Assembly: GCA_030765065.1 (NCBI GenBank)
Contig: CM060979.1
Span: 14,909,001-14,973,000 of the forward strand
Reading direction: 5' to 3'
DNA length: 64,000 bases
From: Deroplatys truncata
Lineage: Eukaryota > Arthropoda > Insecta > Mantodea > Mantidae
A program made the translations under genes and the position numbers. Under the pieces are notes generated by a model. That model made no database searches. It saw only the letters and a list, made by a program, of their open reading frames with translations, and was not told the DNA's origin. Below are positions 10,763-21,149 of this stretch, piece after piece. Each line of letters opens with the position of its first letter. Positions within the stretch are counted from its first letter, which is position 1.

Positions 10763-11741
10763 CCGGGTGTTTCAGAAATACTTTTGCAAATTTCGGGTAT
10801 GGGTTCCTCACAGCAAAAGAAGGAAAAAAGTTCATATGAACATATGTCCCATAATCCTTGGTTTTCACGTTATTCCTGTCACAATGAAAGTGTGAGTTCA
10901 ACGGCCTTGGGGGTCCAAACTCAAAACTTCATTTCTCTATGCACTTATAGAAGGCGTTGACCCATTGTACTACATACAGTAGATGGCGAAGTGTTGCCAT
11001 GGAGACTTGTTTACGTTTGTCATTTGTCATTAGTCTATCTTCAACGTTTCAATTGTGTACATGTAGTGAGTTAACTGCAGGTGTTTCGTTCCACCATGGC
11101 TGGATATTCATTTCGTGAACAGGAGACATGATTTTTATGTATGGTCGCGCGAATGGTAATGGACGCGAGGCTACACGGCTCTATCAGATGGAGTTTCCAG
11201 ACCGAGTCATCCAACCTTTGTCGCTGTTTATCGTCGCCTTGCTGATAAATGTGATAAATGCCTGGCTCCGGCACATTTTAGTCGCATTGTTCGAGATGCA
11301 ATGACTGGTATCTACCATGACCGATGGATAGGCAGAGGAGAACCAGTTCCATGGCCTGCACGTTCTCCCGACCTCAATCCTGTGGATTTTTACCTCTGGG
11401 AGCATCTTAAATCACTGGTTTATGGAGCAACCAACCCGGATGCAGAAACGCTTCATCGACGTGTCATGGAAGCCTGCGAAACCGTTCGACATCATCACGG
11501 AGTTTTTGACAGGGTGCAACATTCCATGATTCGACGAGTACAGGCATGCATAGAAGCAAGAGGAGGACATTTCGAGCATTTATTATGAGTTTTGTGTGTT
11601 ATAAGTGTACCACTGTGTTCAACACCTCCTAACGAGAAAACAAAGGATTATGGGACATATGTTCATATAAACTTGTTTCCTTCTTGTGCTGTGCGGAACC
11701 CATACCCGAAGTTTGTAAAAGTATTTCTGAAACACTCTGCA
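10763..11741 (+). mobile_element. internally deleted Tc1/mariner-type transposon
   Basis: Both ends share an inverted repeat of about 100 bp (10763-10862 and 11645-11741), starting CCGGGTGTTTCAGAAATAC on the left, flanked by TA. The total of about 0.98 kb is shorter than an autonomous element because the middle of the transposase is gone. It directly abuts LINE debris on the left. Confidence 0.8.
11096..11588 (+). pseudogene. internally deleted transposase (DUF4817-like HTH plus DDE tail)
   Basis: A start in good context (CCACCATGG, ATG at 11096) opens MAGYSFREQE, followed after a TGA by MYGRANGNGREATRLYQMEF, the N-terminal helix-turn-helix of a transposase family common in insects. At about 11300 the sequence jumps straight to the C-terminal catalytic end: RWIGRGEPVPWPARSPDLN, VDFYLWEHLKSLVYGA, and a tail ending GGHFEHLL with a stop at 11586. 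Roughly 150-200 residues holding the first two catalytic acids are missing. The element can move only with an enzyme supplied elsewhere. The open C-terminal frame is unusually clean. Confidence 0.75.
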
Positions 11742-11889
11742 TAATTCAACAAAAGGACAGTAAGTAATGGAAGCACTACAATTCTCTACTGCCAAAGAAA
11801 GCAAGGTCCAAGAAATCGGCCGGGCAGATCGTGGGTCGGTTTCCTGGTAGGTCAAATTCCCTGAAAAATCTATGCATCAGTGCTTACGT

Positions 11890-12108
11890 TTTCGACAACT
11901 GAAGACCAATACGCGAAAAAAGGCCGGATTTGACTAGGAAGAAAAGAAAATTCCTGCCCTCCCACACTGCTGCGATAGTAAAAAAATCAACAAAGTGGAG
12001 CATAATTTACAGCCACATCCACCTTATTCCCCTGACTTAGTTACAGCAGACTACCATCTGTCCGCAAACGTTCCTTCATGGAAAGAAATCATCACCCGAT
12101 GAAGAATT
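11890..12108 (+). pseudogene. mariner transposase C-terminal fragment
   Basis: The frame with QPHPPYSPDLVTADYHLSAN matches the third-Asp region of mariner (usually HPPYSPDLAPSDYHLF), and DEEFDAV follows in a shifted frame at the LTR boundary. An upstream, frame-shifted LTRKKRKFLP resembles the stretch before the second Asp. The fragment is truncated on the right by LTR-A1. Confidence 0.55.
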
Positions 12109-13064
12109 TGATGCAGTAATTTGTATTACAAATTACTTAAATGTAAAGAATGATTATAATATGAATATGCATTTTTATGTGACATTGATTTGAGATGTTT
12201 GTTGATTGTAATTATTGTTGAGAAGTAAGTTTATACTGCCTTACTGAAACTGACAATAATAGTGTGCAATAATGCAGCGAGGGGGTGAGCTGTTTATCAT
12301 TATTAGAGACGAGGAAGTTACGTAATGTTGGCGCGTTTTCCTGTAGAATTTGCTGGAACATTTTTCCTAAAGCATATGTATTCATAATTTTCATTGGATA
12401 TAAAAATAGACGCTAATGTTGGCGCGTTTTATTAGCCAATAGCAGCTCGGTTATAATCTTTAGGCATATCGGGGCGTAGGAGTATAAAAAAGGGCTAGGT
12501 TAGAGGTAAAGTCCTTCAGTCCGTCAGTTCACCGAAAATATTTGTATGCTACACGTCGCCTTCAGTCCAGCAGAAATATTACACGTCGGCTATCGATTCG
12601 CAAGTTACGCGTATCAGAGTTATGAAAAATCTCAAGTATTGTAAAGTTAAGGATACAAAAAGTTGAAGTACGTGAATTAAGAATGATCAGTAAATAAGTT
12701 ATGATAACAGTTTCAGTTTGGCGAGTGTCAAGATCAATGTGTAATTGTGATAGTGAATGTGTTCGACAATAAAAGTGTAAAACAAATTCTTTCATCAGTG
12801 TTATCTTTGGATAAAAGATTCCTTTCCGTTTACACAACCTGTATAAAGAGATGTGCTCGACCAAAAATATCATAGCTAGCCGGAGGACAGTAAACCAAAA
12901 TTAAATAAAATAACAGTAGCATTCTTTCAAACAAACACTAATACTGCCGCAAATTGCTAACACCAGATGGAGCTAATCAAACCTAACAAAGAATCACGTC
13001 ACAAAATGGCTTCACCACGTGGAGTAAACACATACACAAATAACATTATAAATTTACCATCGCA
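12109..13064 (+). mobile_element. LTR-A copy 1
   Basis: The sequence is shared with 47904-48956 (same strand) and 29997-30864 (reverse). It starts TGATGCAG and ends ...CGCA, the TG...CA form of an LTR, and is followed by AAT and a primer-binding-site-like TGGCTTCC-AAACGTGGGGCT. It contains a CCAAT box and TATA box about 375 bp in, then an AATAAA (12768) followed by the run to the end. No gag or pol coding is seen downstream, so this is an LTR with a short leader stub. Confidence 0.72.
12327..12489 (+). promoter_or_regulatory. LTR-A1 promoter region
   Basis: GTTGGCGCGTTTT appears twice (about 12328 and 12418), resembling E2F-type sites. AGCCAAT lies at 12434 and TATAAAA at 12483. The same order is kept in the two other LTR-A copies. 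Function is inferred from sequence only. Confidence 0.5.
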
Positions 13065-13090
13065 AATTGGCTTCCAAAACGTGGGGCTCA
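12945..13090 (+). other. three serial primer-binding-site-like motifs in LTR-A1
   Basis: Three related segments follow each other: GCAAATTGCTAACACCAG (about 12949), ACAAAATGGCTTCACCACG (about 13001) and GCAAATTGGCTTCC-AAAACGTGGGGCT (13062). The last has the normal LTR/primer-site form; the earlier two look like degenerate copies. Confidence 0.5.
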
Positions 13091-13239
13091 ACAAATAAAT
13101 ATAACAGAAATATACCACTTCAAATTTAAATCGTTATTGAAGCGCATTCTGCAGTCCAGGACTATGATGCATCGCTGAACCAAGTACGTTGATGTCAAAG
13201 GAGACATGTTGAAAAATCTTATGTGCTATATTCACATTA

Positions 13240-13770
13240 CTTTCTCTACGCTATGCCACGTTTCGTTATAGATACAAAGGGAATAGCGACTGTCAAAATT
13301 TTTTAGAACTGGACACTATGCGCATGCCTAAAATTTAATACCGTTTCCATGCAATCACGAGGTACAAATGAAAATTGACAGGAATTTAAAAAAATGGCTA
13401 GTATTAAAAAATTCGAACCATTAATAACGGATATCTCGGAAATGGTTAAATGTACAAAAAACGTTATTTGACATAAAGTGTGTGTTTTAAAGAGATCTAT
13501 GTTTTTTGTGTAGTACGTTTTCGTCTATTGCTTAACATTTACTAGTTATGCAAGCTTATACCAAATTCCTCCCGAATGAAGAGGACTTCACAGATTATTG
13601 CCAGAAAATTCAAGATATACATTTTTTTGTCATGTAAATATCTTTAATGTATGGTAATTTAATAGAAATCGTTAGAGCCATTTTGATGTGGGTGGACTTT
13701 TATGAAAATCTTTGTATTGTATATTTCGAAGATAGTGGGTTTAAATACCAAGTATCTATAACATATGTGT
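13240..13770 (+). repeat. DR1 partial copy, older subfamily
   Basis: It begins with ACTTTCTCTACG, continues through the CCACGTTTCGTTATAGATAC block and the ATATCTCGGAAATGG block, and stops before the right end. A short piece in the opposite sense (13770-13870, ATGTAGCTGTTTCTGCAAATG) follows immediately. Confidence 0.65.
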
Positions 13771-13876
13771 GATGTAGCTGTTTCTGCAAATGTTTATCTC
13801 AGTTAAAATTACGTAGACAGAAAAATAAACTTGCGTTAAGAATAATTCGTATACCCTCTAGTAAATGACAGACGTT

Positions 13877-14755
13877 TGAAGCAGCATTTTTATCTCTTAA
13901 ATGATGTCAATCTAATTATATAATATAAACATTTAATAATAGCCCGCCTTAAAGCAATATGTGTATAATAATATATAAAATGCATATCACAGTCATTATA
14001 TTTATGTTTATATTATTATGTACATGTATAATAATGTTATCTGAATGTATTACGTAGTTTAACAATGTAGGAGCTGTGAGAATAGAAGCAAGCTGCCTTC
14101 CGTAGCAAATACAATTACAAAGTAGAAGTCGAAAGTTGCTAACAATGAAGTAACCTTGAAACAACAATAAATTAGAAAGTTTAATAAAGGCAACTAATAA
14201 TTCTTGGAACAATAATGGCGTAATATTTATAAATGCCAATCAAAAACTAGAAAAGTTAAAAGTTAAATAAAGATATTCTATTGGAGTAGGCTTAGCCAAT
14301 CAGAGGCTTGAAACAGAGGAAATGTACAAATTCAGGCGGTAGACGCTACAAGATTGCGTACCCTAGTAGTTAGATTTTGTACGGGGTTTAGTGTGAGACA
14401 TAAAAAATTAACTGCGGTGAGAATAATATAAAGTTTACGTGTTAAAAAGTAAAATTAACTATAATGTCACGGCTCTATAGTAGGATACATAGTGAAGTGT
14501 TATTTAATCATGTGAAGGATTAATAAAGAGAGTACAATACAATTATAATTTGTGTAAGCCTTGTTCTTTAGCCGTACCAGTACTGCTAAGAGATACGTGC
14601 TCTAAAAAGTGCTAATAACGTGGCCAAGGTATAAATAAATATAATATTTAAATAAGCATTAAAAACTAAAAAGTTGATTCTTAAACGTGAGACAAAGGCC
14701 ACCGAAAACTTTGTACCGTACGTGGGGCGAACACTCCTAGAAACAATGTTCCGCA
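13877..14755 (+). mobile_element. LTR-B copy 1
   Basis: It is shared with LTR-B2 (18802), LTR-B3 (54265) and, reversed, LTR-B4 (32661-33591). It starts TGAAGCAG, contains AGCCAATCAGAGGC (CCAAT) and ATTAATAAAGAG (poly-A signal) and ends CGCA before AATTGGCATCC, a primer-site-like motif. No internal coding region follows; a DR1 piece begins within 50 bp. Confidence 0.7.
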
Positions 14756-14794
14756 AATTGGCATCCATTCCGTGCGTGGTCTAAAACACCTTCA

Positions 14795-14995
14795 AGTTAG
14801 AAAAAGTCATATGAATGTAACACATCAGATTTCTTTTAGTTATACTATTCACACACATACAGACAGAAACGTTTTTGTAGAAATTTTATTTTTTATTCAG
14901 GGGGCATCTAAACGTGTATTTCCAATGAAATATCGGTGTTCAATTTCTTGGTGCTGCCTACTATATGTAAGTAGTACAGAAAGTAAAAAAAAAAT
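14795..14995 (+). repeat. DR1 right-end fragment
   Basis: This internally deleted copy begins with GAATGTAACACATCAGA, an inverted DR1 terminus, then continues with TTCACACACATACAG and a right end ending ACAGAAAGTAAAAAA. Confidence 0.55.
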
Positions 14996-15741
14996 ATTGC
15001 ATCAGGTAAAGAATATGGATGTTTATACAGCCTCGAAAGTTCACTAATGGATTCAATGCATTATTACGCGAAACACTAATTTTGTATAAATTCCATAAAA
15101 TTCCTTAATTGTTCAAATAAAAAATATTTTCTAGGAATTATTATGATGCATTTGAATAATAACAGTAAGACTTAGCATAGAATTGTAAATATCTTATATA
15201 CTGCTACTATACTACGTCGAGAGTGGAATATTAAATGCTGCTTCCAATAAATTTTACTTTAATTACGAACGCGACCTGTTTTCTGTATTTTGATTGCGAC
15301 AAAGGAACATGTGCCGCTGTTGCACGGAGGTCTCCGAGCACTTGTAACGGGGAAGGTGTGTGGGGCAGTAGAGATAAGACGGCTGCGAGGGGAGGGGACG
15401 GGGTGGAAGAAACTGGATCGAGGTGGTGGAGAATAAAGAAGAGAAAAAAGAAAAACAGGAACGAGAAAAATATAATACGAAGCCCTTCTTTATATTTCTC
15501 AAGCAAACATTCTGGTTGTATGAACTCTGAGAACGTTTGCTGGCTTCTGTATTTAAATGATGATAATTGTAACGTCACGTGTGACGTAAGGGTTCTAAAA
15601 TATGCATTACCTTTATTACTTCACTGCCAGGAAACATTGTTAGTGACAAATACAGTGTGTAAAACAAGACGTGAACGTTATTGATTTGTGCCTTTAAGGC
15701 AAATCAATGGTGAGATTTTGGTTGAAAATTCTAAATTTCAC
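14996..15741. other. repeat-poor island with a 149-codon open frame
   Basis: This stretch matches no repeat in the window. A plus-strand open frame (15235-15684, 149 codons) and an antisense one (15231-15578) overlap; the plus frame has a basic, low-complexity middle (KKRKKKNRNEKN) and no domain I can recognise. A CRE/E-box-like inverted repeat lies at 15571-15589 and a strong hairpin at 15679-15708 overlaps the stop codon. Coding status is doubtful. Confidence 0.35.
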
Positions 15742-16545
15742 ACTTTTTACCTTCACTGCGTATAATAAATAGGGAAGGTATTGCATTCCACCCAAAAAAT
15801 TCGATACCGTGATTTCACCGGAAATACATGTTTTGAGGTCCCTGAGTAAAAAAAACTTTTTAGAAAAAGGTCCGTGTGTGCATGTGTCTATACAGCATAA
15901 CTCAAAAATGAAAAGTCGTATACATATCCGAATTGGTATTTAAGTTCAGTATCTTCCAAACATGGATACGAAGATTTTCAAGAAAATTTTCCCACCCTAA
16001 CTACCTTTTACATGGAACATTTTTCAAACATTCCGATTCTCATATATTAAAGATATTTACATGACAAACAAAATGTATATCTTGAATTTTTGTGTACATT
16101 TGGAAGGAATTTTATATAATCTTGTATAACTGGTAAACGTTAAGCGAAAGACAAAAACCTAATACACAATCTCTTTAAAACACACTGTTATTTCAAATAA
16201 CTTTTTTTTGTGGCATAAGCCATTTCTGAGATATCCGTTATTAATGGTTCGAATTGTTCAATACTTAGTCATTCTCTTCAGGTCTGTCAATTTTCACTTG
16301 TTTCTCGCGATGTCATGGAAACAGTATGGAATTTTAAGGCAGCATATAGCGTCCAGTTGTTAAACATTTGACTATCGCTGTTCTCTTTGTATCTATAACG
16401 AAACGTGTAATGTAGCTGTTTCTACAAAGGTTCATCTCAATTAAAATTAAGTAGATAGCAAAATAAACTTTCGTGAGAATAGTTTGTATACCCATTAATA
16501 AGCAATAGAGGATAGAGAATATAATGTGAATGTAACATATCAGAT
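15742..16545 (-). repeat. DR1 copy, older subfamily
   Basis: This is a nearly full copy: left TTTTTACCTTCACTGCGTAT, CATTCCACCC-AAAAAATTCGATACC, CGAAAAGTCG-type internal blocks, the GTCATGGAAACAGTATGG block of the older subfamily, and the terminus ATGTGAATGTAACATATCAG. Confidence 0.75.
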
Positions 16546-16660
16546 TTTTTCTAAAAATGCGGTTTTCTGGCTTCAGGAGGCCTCAAAACGTGTATTTCAG
16601 GTGAAATCTCGACATCGAACTTTTGAGTGGAATACAATACCACAGAAAGCAAAAATTGCA
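16546..16660 (+). repeat. DR1 right-end fragment
   Basis: A short piece holds TCAGGAGGCCTCAAAACGTG, the GGTGAAATCTCG block and GTGGAATACAATACCACAG; it lies tail-to-tail with the copy at 15742. Confidence 0.5.
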
Positions 16661-16689
16661 AGATCAACATCCATAACATAGGCATATCC

Positions 16690-17660
16690 CTAGATTATCC
16701 GATTTCTCTTCGCAGCTTTGCAGTAATATTGTATTTCATCTAAATTCCTATATCGATATTTCACAGGAGATACTAGTTTCAGATGCCTTGACTCGAAAAG
16801 TAGCTTATTCTTTTTACTTTCTCTACTACATATAGTACGTAGGGGAAGTATTGTATTCCACCCAAAAATTCGATACCGAGATTTCAGCGGAAATATATGT
16901 TTTGAGACCTCCTGAATCCAAAAAAGCATTTTTGGGAACATGTCTGTGTGTGTGGATGTGTGACTGTGAACAACATAACTCAGAAACGAACAGTCGGATA
17001 AACACCAAACTTGGTATTTAGGTTCCGTATCTTCCAGAGATGCGACACGAAGGTTTTCAAGAAAATCCCCTCACCCCAGATTACCCTTTACATGAAACAT
17101 TTTTCGAAAACTTTAATTTTCTCAAAAATGGCTCTAACGATTTTCATTAAAATATCATATGTTTAAAATATTTTCATGGCAAATAAAATGTATATGTTGA
17201 ATTTTCTGGGAATGTCTCCAAAAGTATTCTTCATTGTGAACGACTTTTGCATAACTGGTAAACCATAAGAGATAGACAAAATGTTACTACACAAAAAATG
17301 TAGATCGCGTTAAAATACACAATTTATGTCATATACATTTGTTTTGTTGAGTGAACCATTTTCGAGATATTGCTTGTTATTCCCTTAAATTTTTCAATAC
17401 TTATTTTGTCAAATGGGAATTCGTTATTCATTTTTTTGTCTTGATATGCAAAGAGTATCAACCTGTGGCAAAGAGAATGGTGCTGCTCATAGCAACCAGC
17501 TATTAAGAGATATGTGTAAAATGTAATTCTCTTTACATGTCAAAAGATCGTTTCTGCAAATGTTTGTCTCGATTAATATGAAATAGGTGGAGAATAAGAG
17601 TTTATAAAAATAGTTTGTACAAGAGTAGAGAAAGTCATGTGAGTGTAACACATAAGAATT
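16690..17660 (-). repeat. DR1 fragment plus full DR1 copy
   Basis: A diverged fragment (16690-16810) is followed by a full copy from TTTTTACTTTCTCTACTACA (16810) to AGAAAGTCATGTGAGTGTAA (17629-17648). The full copy belongs to the younger subfamily, although its 3' part has lost the CCAGGAC-linked block. Confidence 0.75.
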
Positions 17661-18260
17661 TTTTTTAAATCTCTTATCAGAAACGAAATGTAGGATAAAT
17701 ACCAAAGATAATTATTTTTTATTTAATCAAAAATGCCTGTAACGATTTTGGTCAAACTACCAAATGTTGAAGATACTCGAATGAAAAAAAACTGTATTAT
17801 TTTCGAGTATATTATCTGAAAAGTAGATGATTCAATTTTATATATTTTGTATCAATAGGAAACTATAAGGAATAGAAAAAGGTCTGATGTGATACATTCA
17901 CATGACTTTCTCTACCCTCTTTCTCAAATGTTTAAGGACTAGACGCTATACACTGGCCTTAAAATTCCATACTGTTTCCATGACATCGCGAGAAACAGGT
18001 GAATGTTGACAGGTCTTTAAGAGAATGATCAAGAAATGAACAATTCGAACCTTTAATAGGGCACAAAAGGCTTGTGTGTTTTAAAGATATCTACATTTTT
18101 TGCGTAGTATTAGTTTTTCGTCTGTCTCTTAACGTTTACAACTTATACAAGATTATACAAAATTCCTTACGAATGAAGACGACTTTACAGAATATTCCCA
18201 AGAAAATTTTATTTGTCATGTAAGTATCTTTAATAATGTACTATTTTAATAAAAATCGAA
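17661..18260. repeat. two DR1 fragments in opposite orientation
   Basis: 17661-17880 reads in the minus sense (ATTTAATCAAAAATGCCTGT...). 17883-18260 reads in the plus sense, opening TCTGATGTGATACATTCACA and running into the older-subfamily body with an internal deletion. It ends at the LINE fragment. Confidence 0.6.
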
Positions 18261-18289
18261 CTGAAAAAACTAAGGTTATGGCATTTTGA

Positions 18290-18801
18290 GGTACTCACTC
18301 GGTCCGGTCTAAAATGATTATAGAAATTAAAAGTATAGAACAAGTGTCAATATTTAATTTTCTAGGATGTGAAATAGACATTAATAAAAGGTTAAATAAC
18401 TTCAATTGCTTAACGGACACCATAAAGAGAACACTAAAAAATAAAATTAGAAAAGATTCAATAATAAACTTGTATAAAGCAATGGCCATCCCCACAGTAA
18501 CTTATGGGTCTGAAACACGGACAGTGAAGCAGAAAAATAAAAGGACACAGACAGCTGAAATGAAATTTCTCAGACCTATGGCAGGATACACAAGACTGGA
18601 TAAAAAACCAAACAATGAAATAAGGCAAAAGTTAAAAATAGAAATAATAGAATATAGAACTGACTGGAAACAACATTTAGAAAGAAAGACATTAAATAAG
18701 ATACCCCGCGCAACATATAACTACAGACCCCAAGGATACAGAAATCCAGGACGACCAAAAAAGAGATGGACACAACAAGATTTTGGAGCCGGAACAGGCT
18801 A
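18290..18801 (+). pseudogene. LINE ORF2 C-terminal fragment, open frame cut by LTR-B2
   Basis: An uninterrupted frame encodes the end of a non-LTR retrotransposon reverse transcriptase protein: FNFLGCEIDINKRLNNF, LYKAMAIPTVTYGSETRTV, TAEMKFLRPMAGYTRLDKK, then YRPQGYRNPGRPKKRWTQQD. The YGSET and TAEMKFLR motifs are characteristic of this end of RTE/Jockey-like ORF2 proteins. The usual Trp after YGSE(T) is Arg here. The frame runs 28 bases into LTR-B2, which begins at 18802 and supplies the stop (TGA ending at 18829). No reverse-transcriptase core is present upstream. Confidence 0.8.
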
Positions 18802-19761
18802 TGAGGCAGTATTTTTAACACTTAAATGATTTCAGTCAAATTATATAATATATAAATTCAATAACAGCCCGCCTTGAAGCAATATGAATATGTAATGCAT
18901 TGTAAAATATATGTAACAGTCAATGCATATGCTCATATTATTGTATACATGTTCAATAATGTTATGTGAATGCATTACGTAATTTAATAATGTAGGAGCT
19001 GTGAGAATAATAGGTTAAAAGTTGCTAACAATGAGGTAACCTTGAAGCAATAATGAGTTTGAGAGTTTAGTAATACTACTTCCGATTACTGGAGTAACAA
19101 TAATGTAATTTTAGTGACAGTTTATAAAATAGGCAATCAACAACCAGAAAAAGCTTTAGTTAAAAGAGGGTATTCTATTGGATTAGGAATAGCCAATCAG
19201 AGACTTGAAATACAGAAATTTACAAGTTTAGGAGGTTGGAATCAGTTCAGTTGCCTGCAAACAGTGTTCCTAACCAGACGCAAAAAGTGTCCTCGAGAGA
19301 TTTAATACGTATTCGTGTGAGACGAAAAATAAGTTTACGTGTTAAAAAGTGTAATTAGTTAATAAAAAGGATCTCACAGCTCTCTCTCTCTCTCTCTCTC
19401 TCTATATATCAGTGAAGTGTTATTTAAATCGTGTCAAGCATTAATAATAGGAGTGAAGTAAAATTATAATCTGTGTAAGCCTACATTCTTAGTCGTATCA
19501 CAACCCTGCTAAGAGAAACGTGTCTCTAACAATAATACTGACGCAGCCGAGGCAAACATAAATATAATATTTAAAGAAACAGTCAAATTACAAAGTTAAT
19601 ATTTTTTTTAAATTGGGGCAAAGGCTACCGGAAACTGTTTACCATACGCGCGGTTGCAACTACTAAACGTTCGGCTCCCCAACAGTTGAAATATAATACA
19701 AAGTACTTCAAATTGATGCCCAAAGCGTGGTAAAAAATAACGTAACAAACCATCTTCTTCA
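18802..19761 (+). mobile_element. LTR-B copy 2
   Basis: It starts TGAGGCAG within the LINE frame and ends TTCA before AATTGGCTTCCATACGTGGG. It matches LTR-B1 and LTR-B3 through the AGCCCGCCTTGAAGCAATAT, AGCCAATCAGAGAC and CTGACGCAGCC blocks. A CT microsatellite (about 19378-19402) is expanded relative to LTR-B3. Its tail carries more than one primer-site-like motif (CAAATTGATGCCC, CAAATTGGCTTCC). Confidence 0.72.
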
Positions 19762-19847
19762 AATTGGCTTCCATACGTGGGGCTAATAAAATACGATTCT
19801 ACAGCTAAACGGCCTAAAATCGCGAAGTTGAAGTAGAGGAATAAAAA

Positions 19848-20160
19848 TCGTTAGCCATTTTTTAGAAAATCAAAATTTTCGATAAAAGTTCCATTAAAAG
19901 ATTAGTTGTGGTGGAGGGATCTTCCTGTCCCATCTTTGGAAGATACTAAACTCAAATTTCAAGTTTGGTATTTATCCGACATTTCGTTTTGAGTTATACT
20001 GTTCGGACGCACACATACACGGACATGTTTCCAAAAATGCTTTATTTGTATTCAGAGGACATCAAAACATGGATTTTCGGTGAAATATCGGTATCAAATT
20101 TTTGGGTGGAATCCAATACCTTCTCTATGAAGTATGTATACGTGGTAGAGAAAATAAAAA
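19848..20160 (+). repeat. DR1 right-half fragment
   Basis: It runs from AAATCGTTAGCCATTTTTTA through the CAAGTTTGGTATTTATCCGA block to GTAGAGAAAATAAAAAG at the right terminus. Confidence 0.65.
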
Positions 20161-20800
20161 GTATTTTTGGAAAGTAGGTGTGGGAGAGAGAGACTAAAAA
20201 ACGACAAATTTTATCACAAATTCAGGTCAGGCTAAAGGAACAGTGTGAAACCACATACAGGGCATGTAGCAGTTCTTGGCGAGGGATCCCAGATGCGTAT
20301 TCACGCAAGTGAAGCGCAGATCGCCGATCTGAATCGCGTCAGTCCGACGGAGCGTGGTAGCGAGGCCCGGCCGTAATGCGATTGGGGTTCTGCTGGCCCG
20401 TGCGGGTCCTCTATCATGCACGGTTTAATATGCTAATGGGAGATTGAGGCTTCTTAGAGGGTGCGCGCGCGACCGAGGCAAGACAGGGAGGGTGTGTGTT
20501 ATTGTTGTGTGATATCACCCCCTCCCCCATTCCGCTCCAATGATCCCGCTCACAATGCCCAGTGTTTTCATACTGGTGGTCATGCACGTAGGGAAATTGA
20601 CTGACGCCTCGAGTGCCCTCTGCGTTAAATTCATCTTTAAGGTTTATATTTTACGGTTTTATCATGCATTTGCTGGTCTTCCTAGACGCAAATAATCTCC
20701 TTATATTGAGAGCAACATGCTTGTTTTAGTTAAACCGTAGTGGCATCTTTAAGAGAACAAAATGCTGGTTTCTGGTTTTTCTATTGTTTACCTATCACAA
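20161..20800. other. GC-rich unassigned island
   Basis: The sequence from about 20225 to 20540 is markedly richer in G and C than its surroundings and matches no other part of the window. It has CpG-rich runs (GTGCGCGCGCGACCGAGG). A short minus-strand frame (IQIGDLRFTCVNTHLG) is not recognisable. It could be an old GC-rich element or host sequence. Confidence 0.35.
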
Positions 20801-21124
20801 GTAGGGGAAGTATTGCATTCTACAAAAAAAGTCTGATGTGTTACACACACATGACTTTCTCTACTCTTGTACAAACTATTTTTACAAATGCTTATTCTCC
20901 ATATACTTCATGTTAATCGAGATGTCAATCTTACTGCTAATTTTCTTGTAGATGCAACACACATACACACACACACACAGACACACACACGGACATGTTT
21001 CCAAAAATGCCTTTTTGGATTCAGGGGGTCTCAAAACATATATTTCCGGTGAAATTTCGGTATAGAATTTTTGGGTTGAATACAATACTTCCCCTACTTA
21101 CTATACGTAGTAGAGAAAGTAAAA
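20801..21124 (+). repeat. DR1 copy with internal deletion, in an oligo-A run of another DR1 start
   Basis: A short minus-sense DR1 start (GTAGGGGAAGTATTGCATTC, 20802) is interrupted at its A-run. A plus-sense copy then begins TCTGATGTGTTACAC at 20832. Its centre is deleted: TTTCTTGTAGATGCAA joins directly to a CA-microsatellite. The right end is complete (GTAGTAGAGAAAGTAAAAA). Confidence 0.7.
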
Positions 21125-21149
21125 ACGGGATAGTATTTTAGTAATTAAC

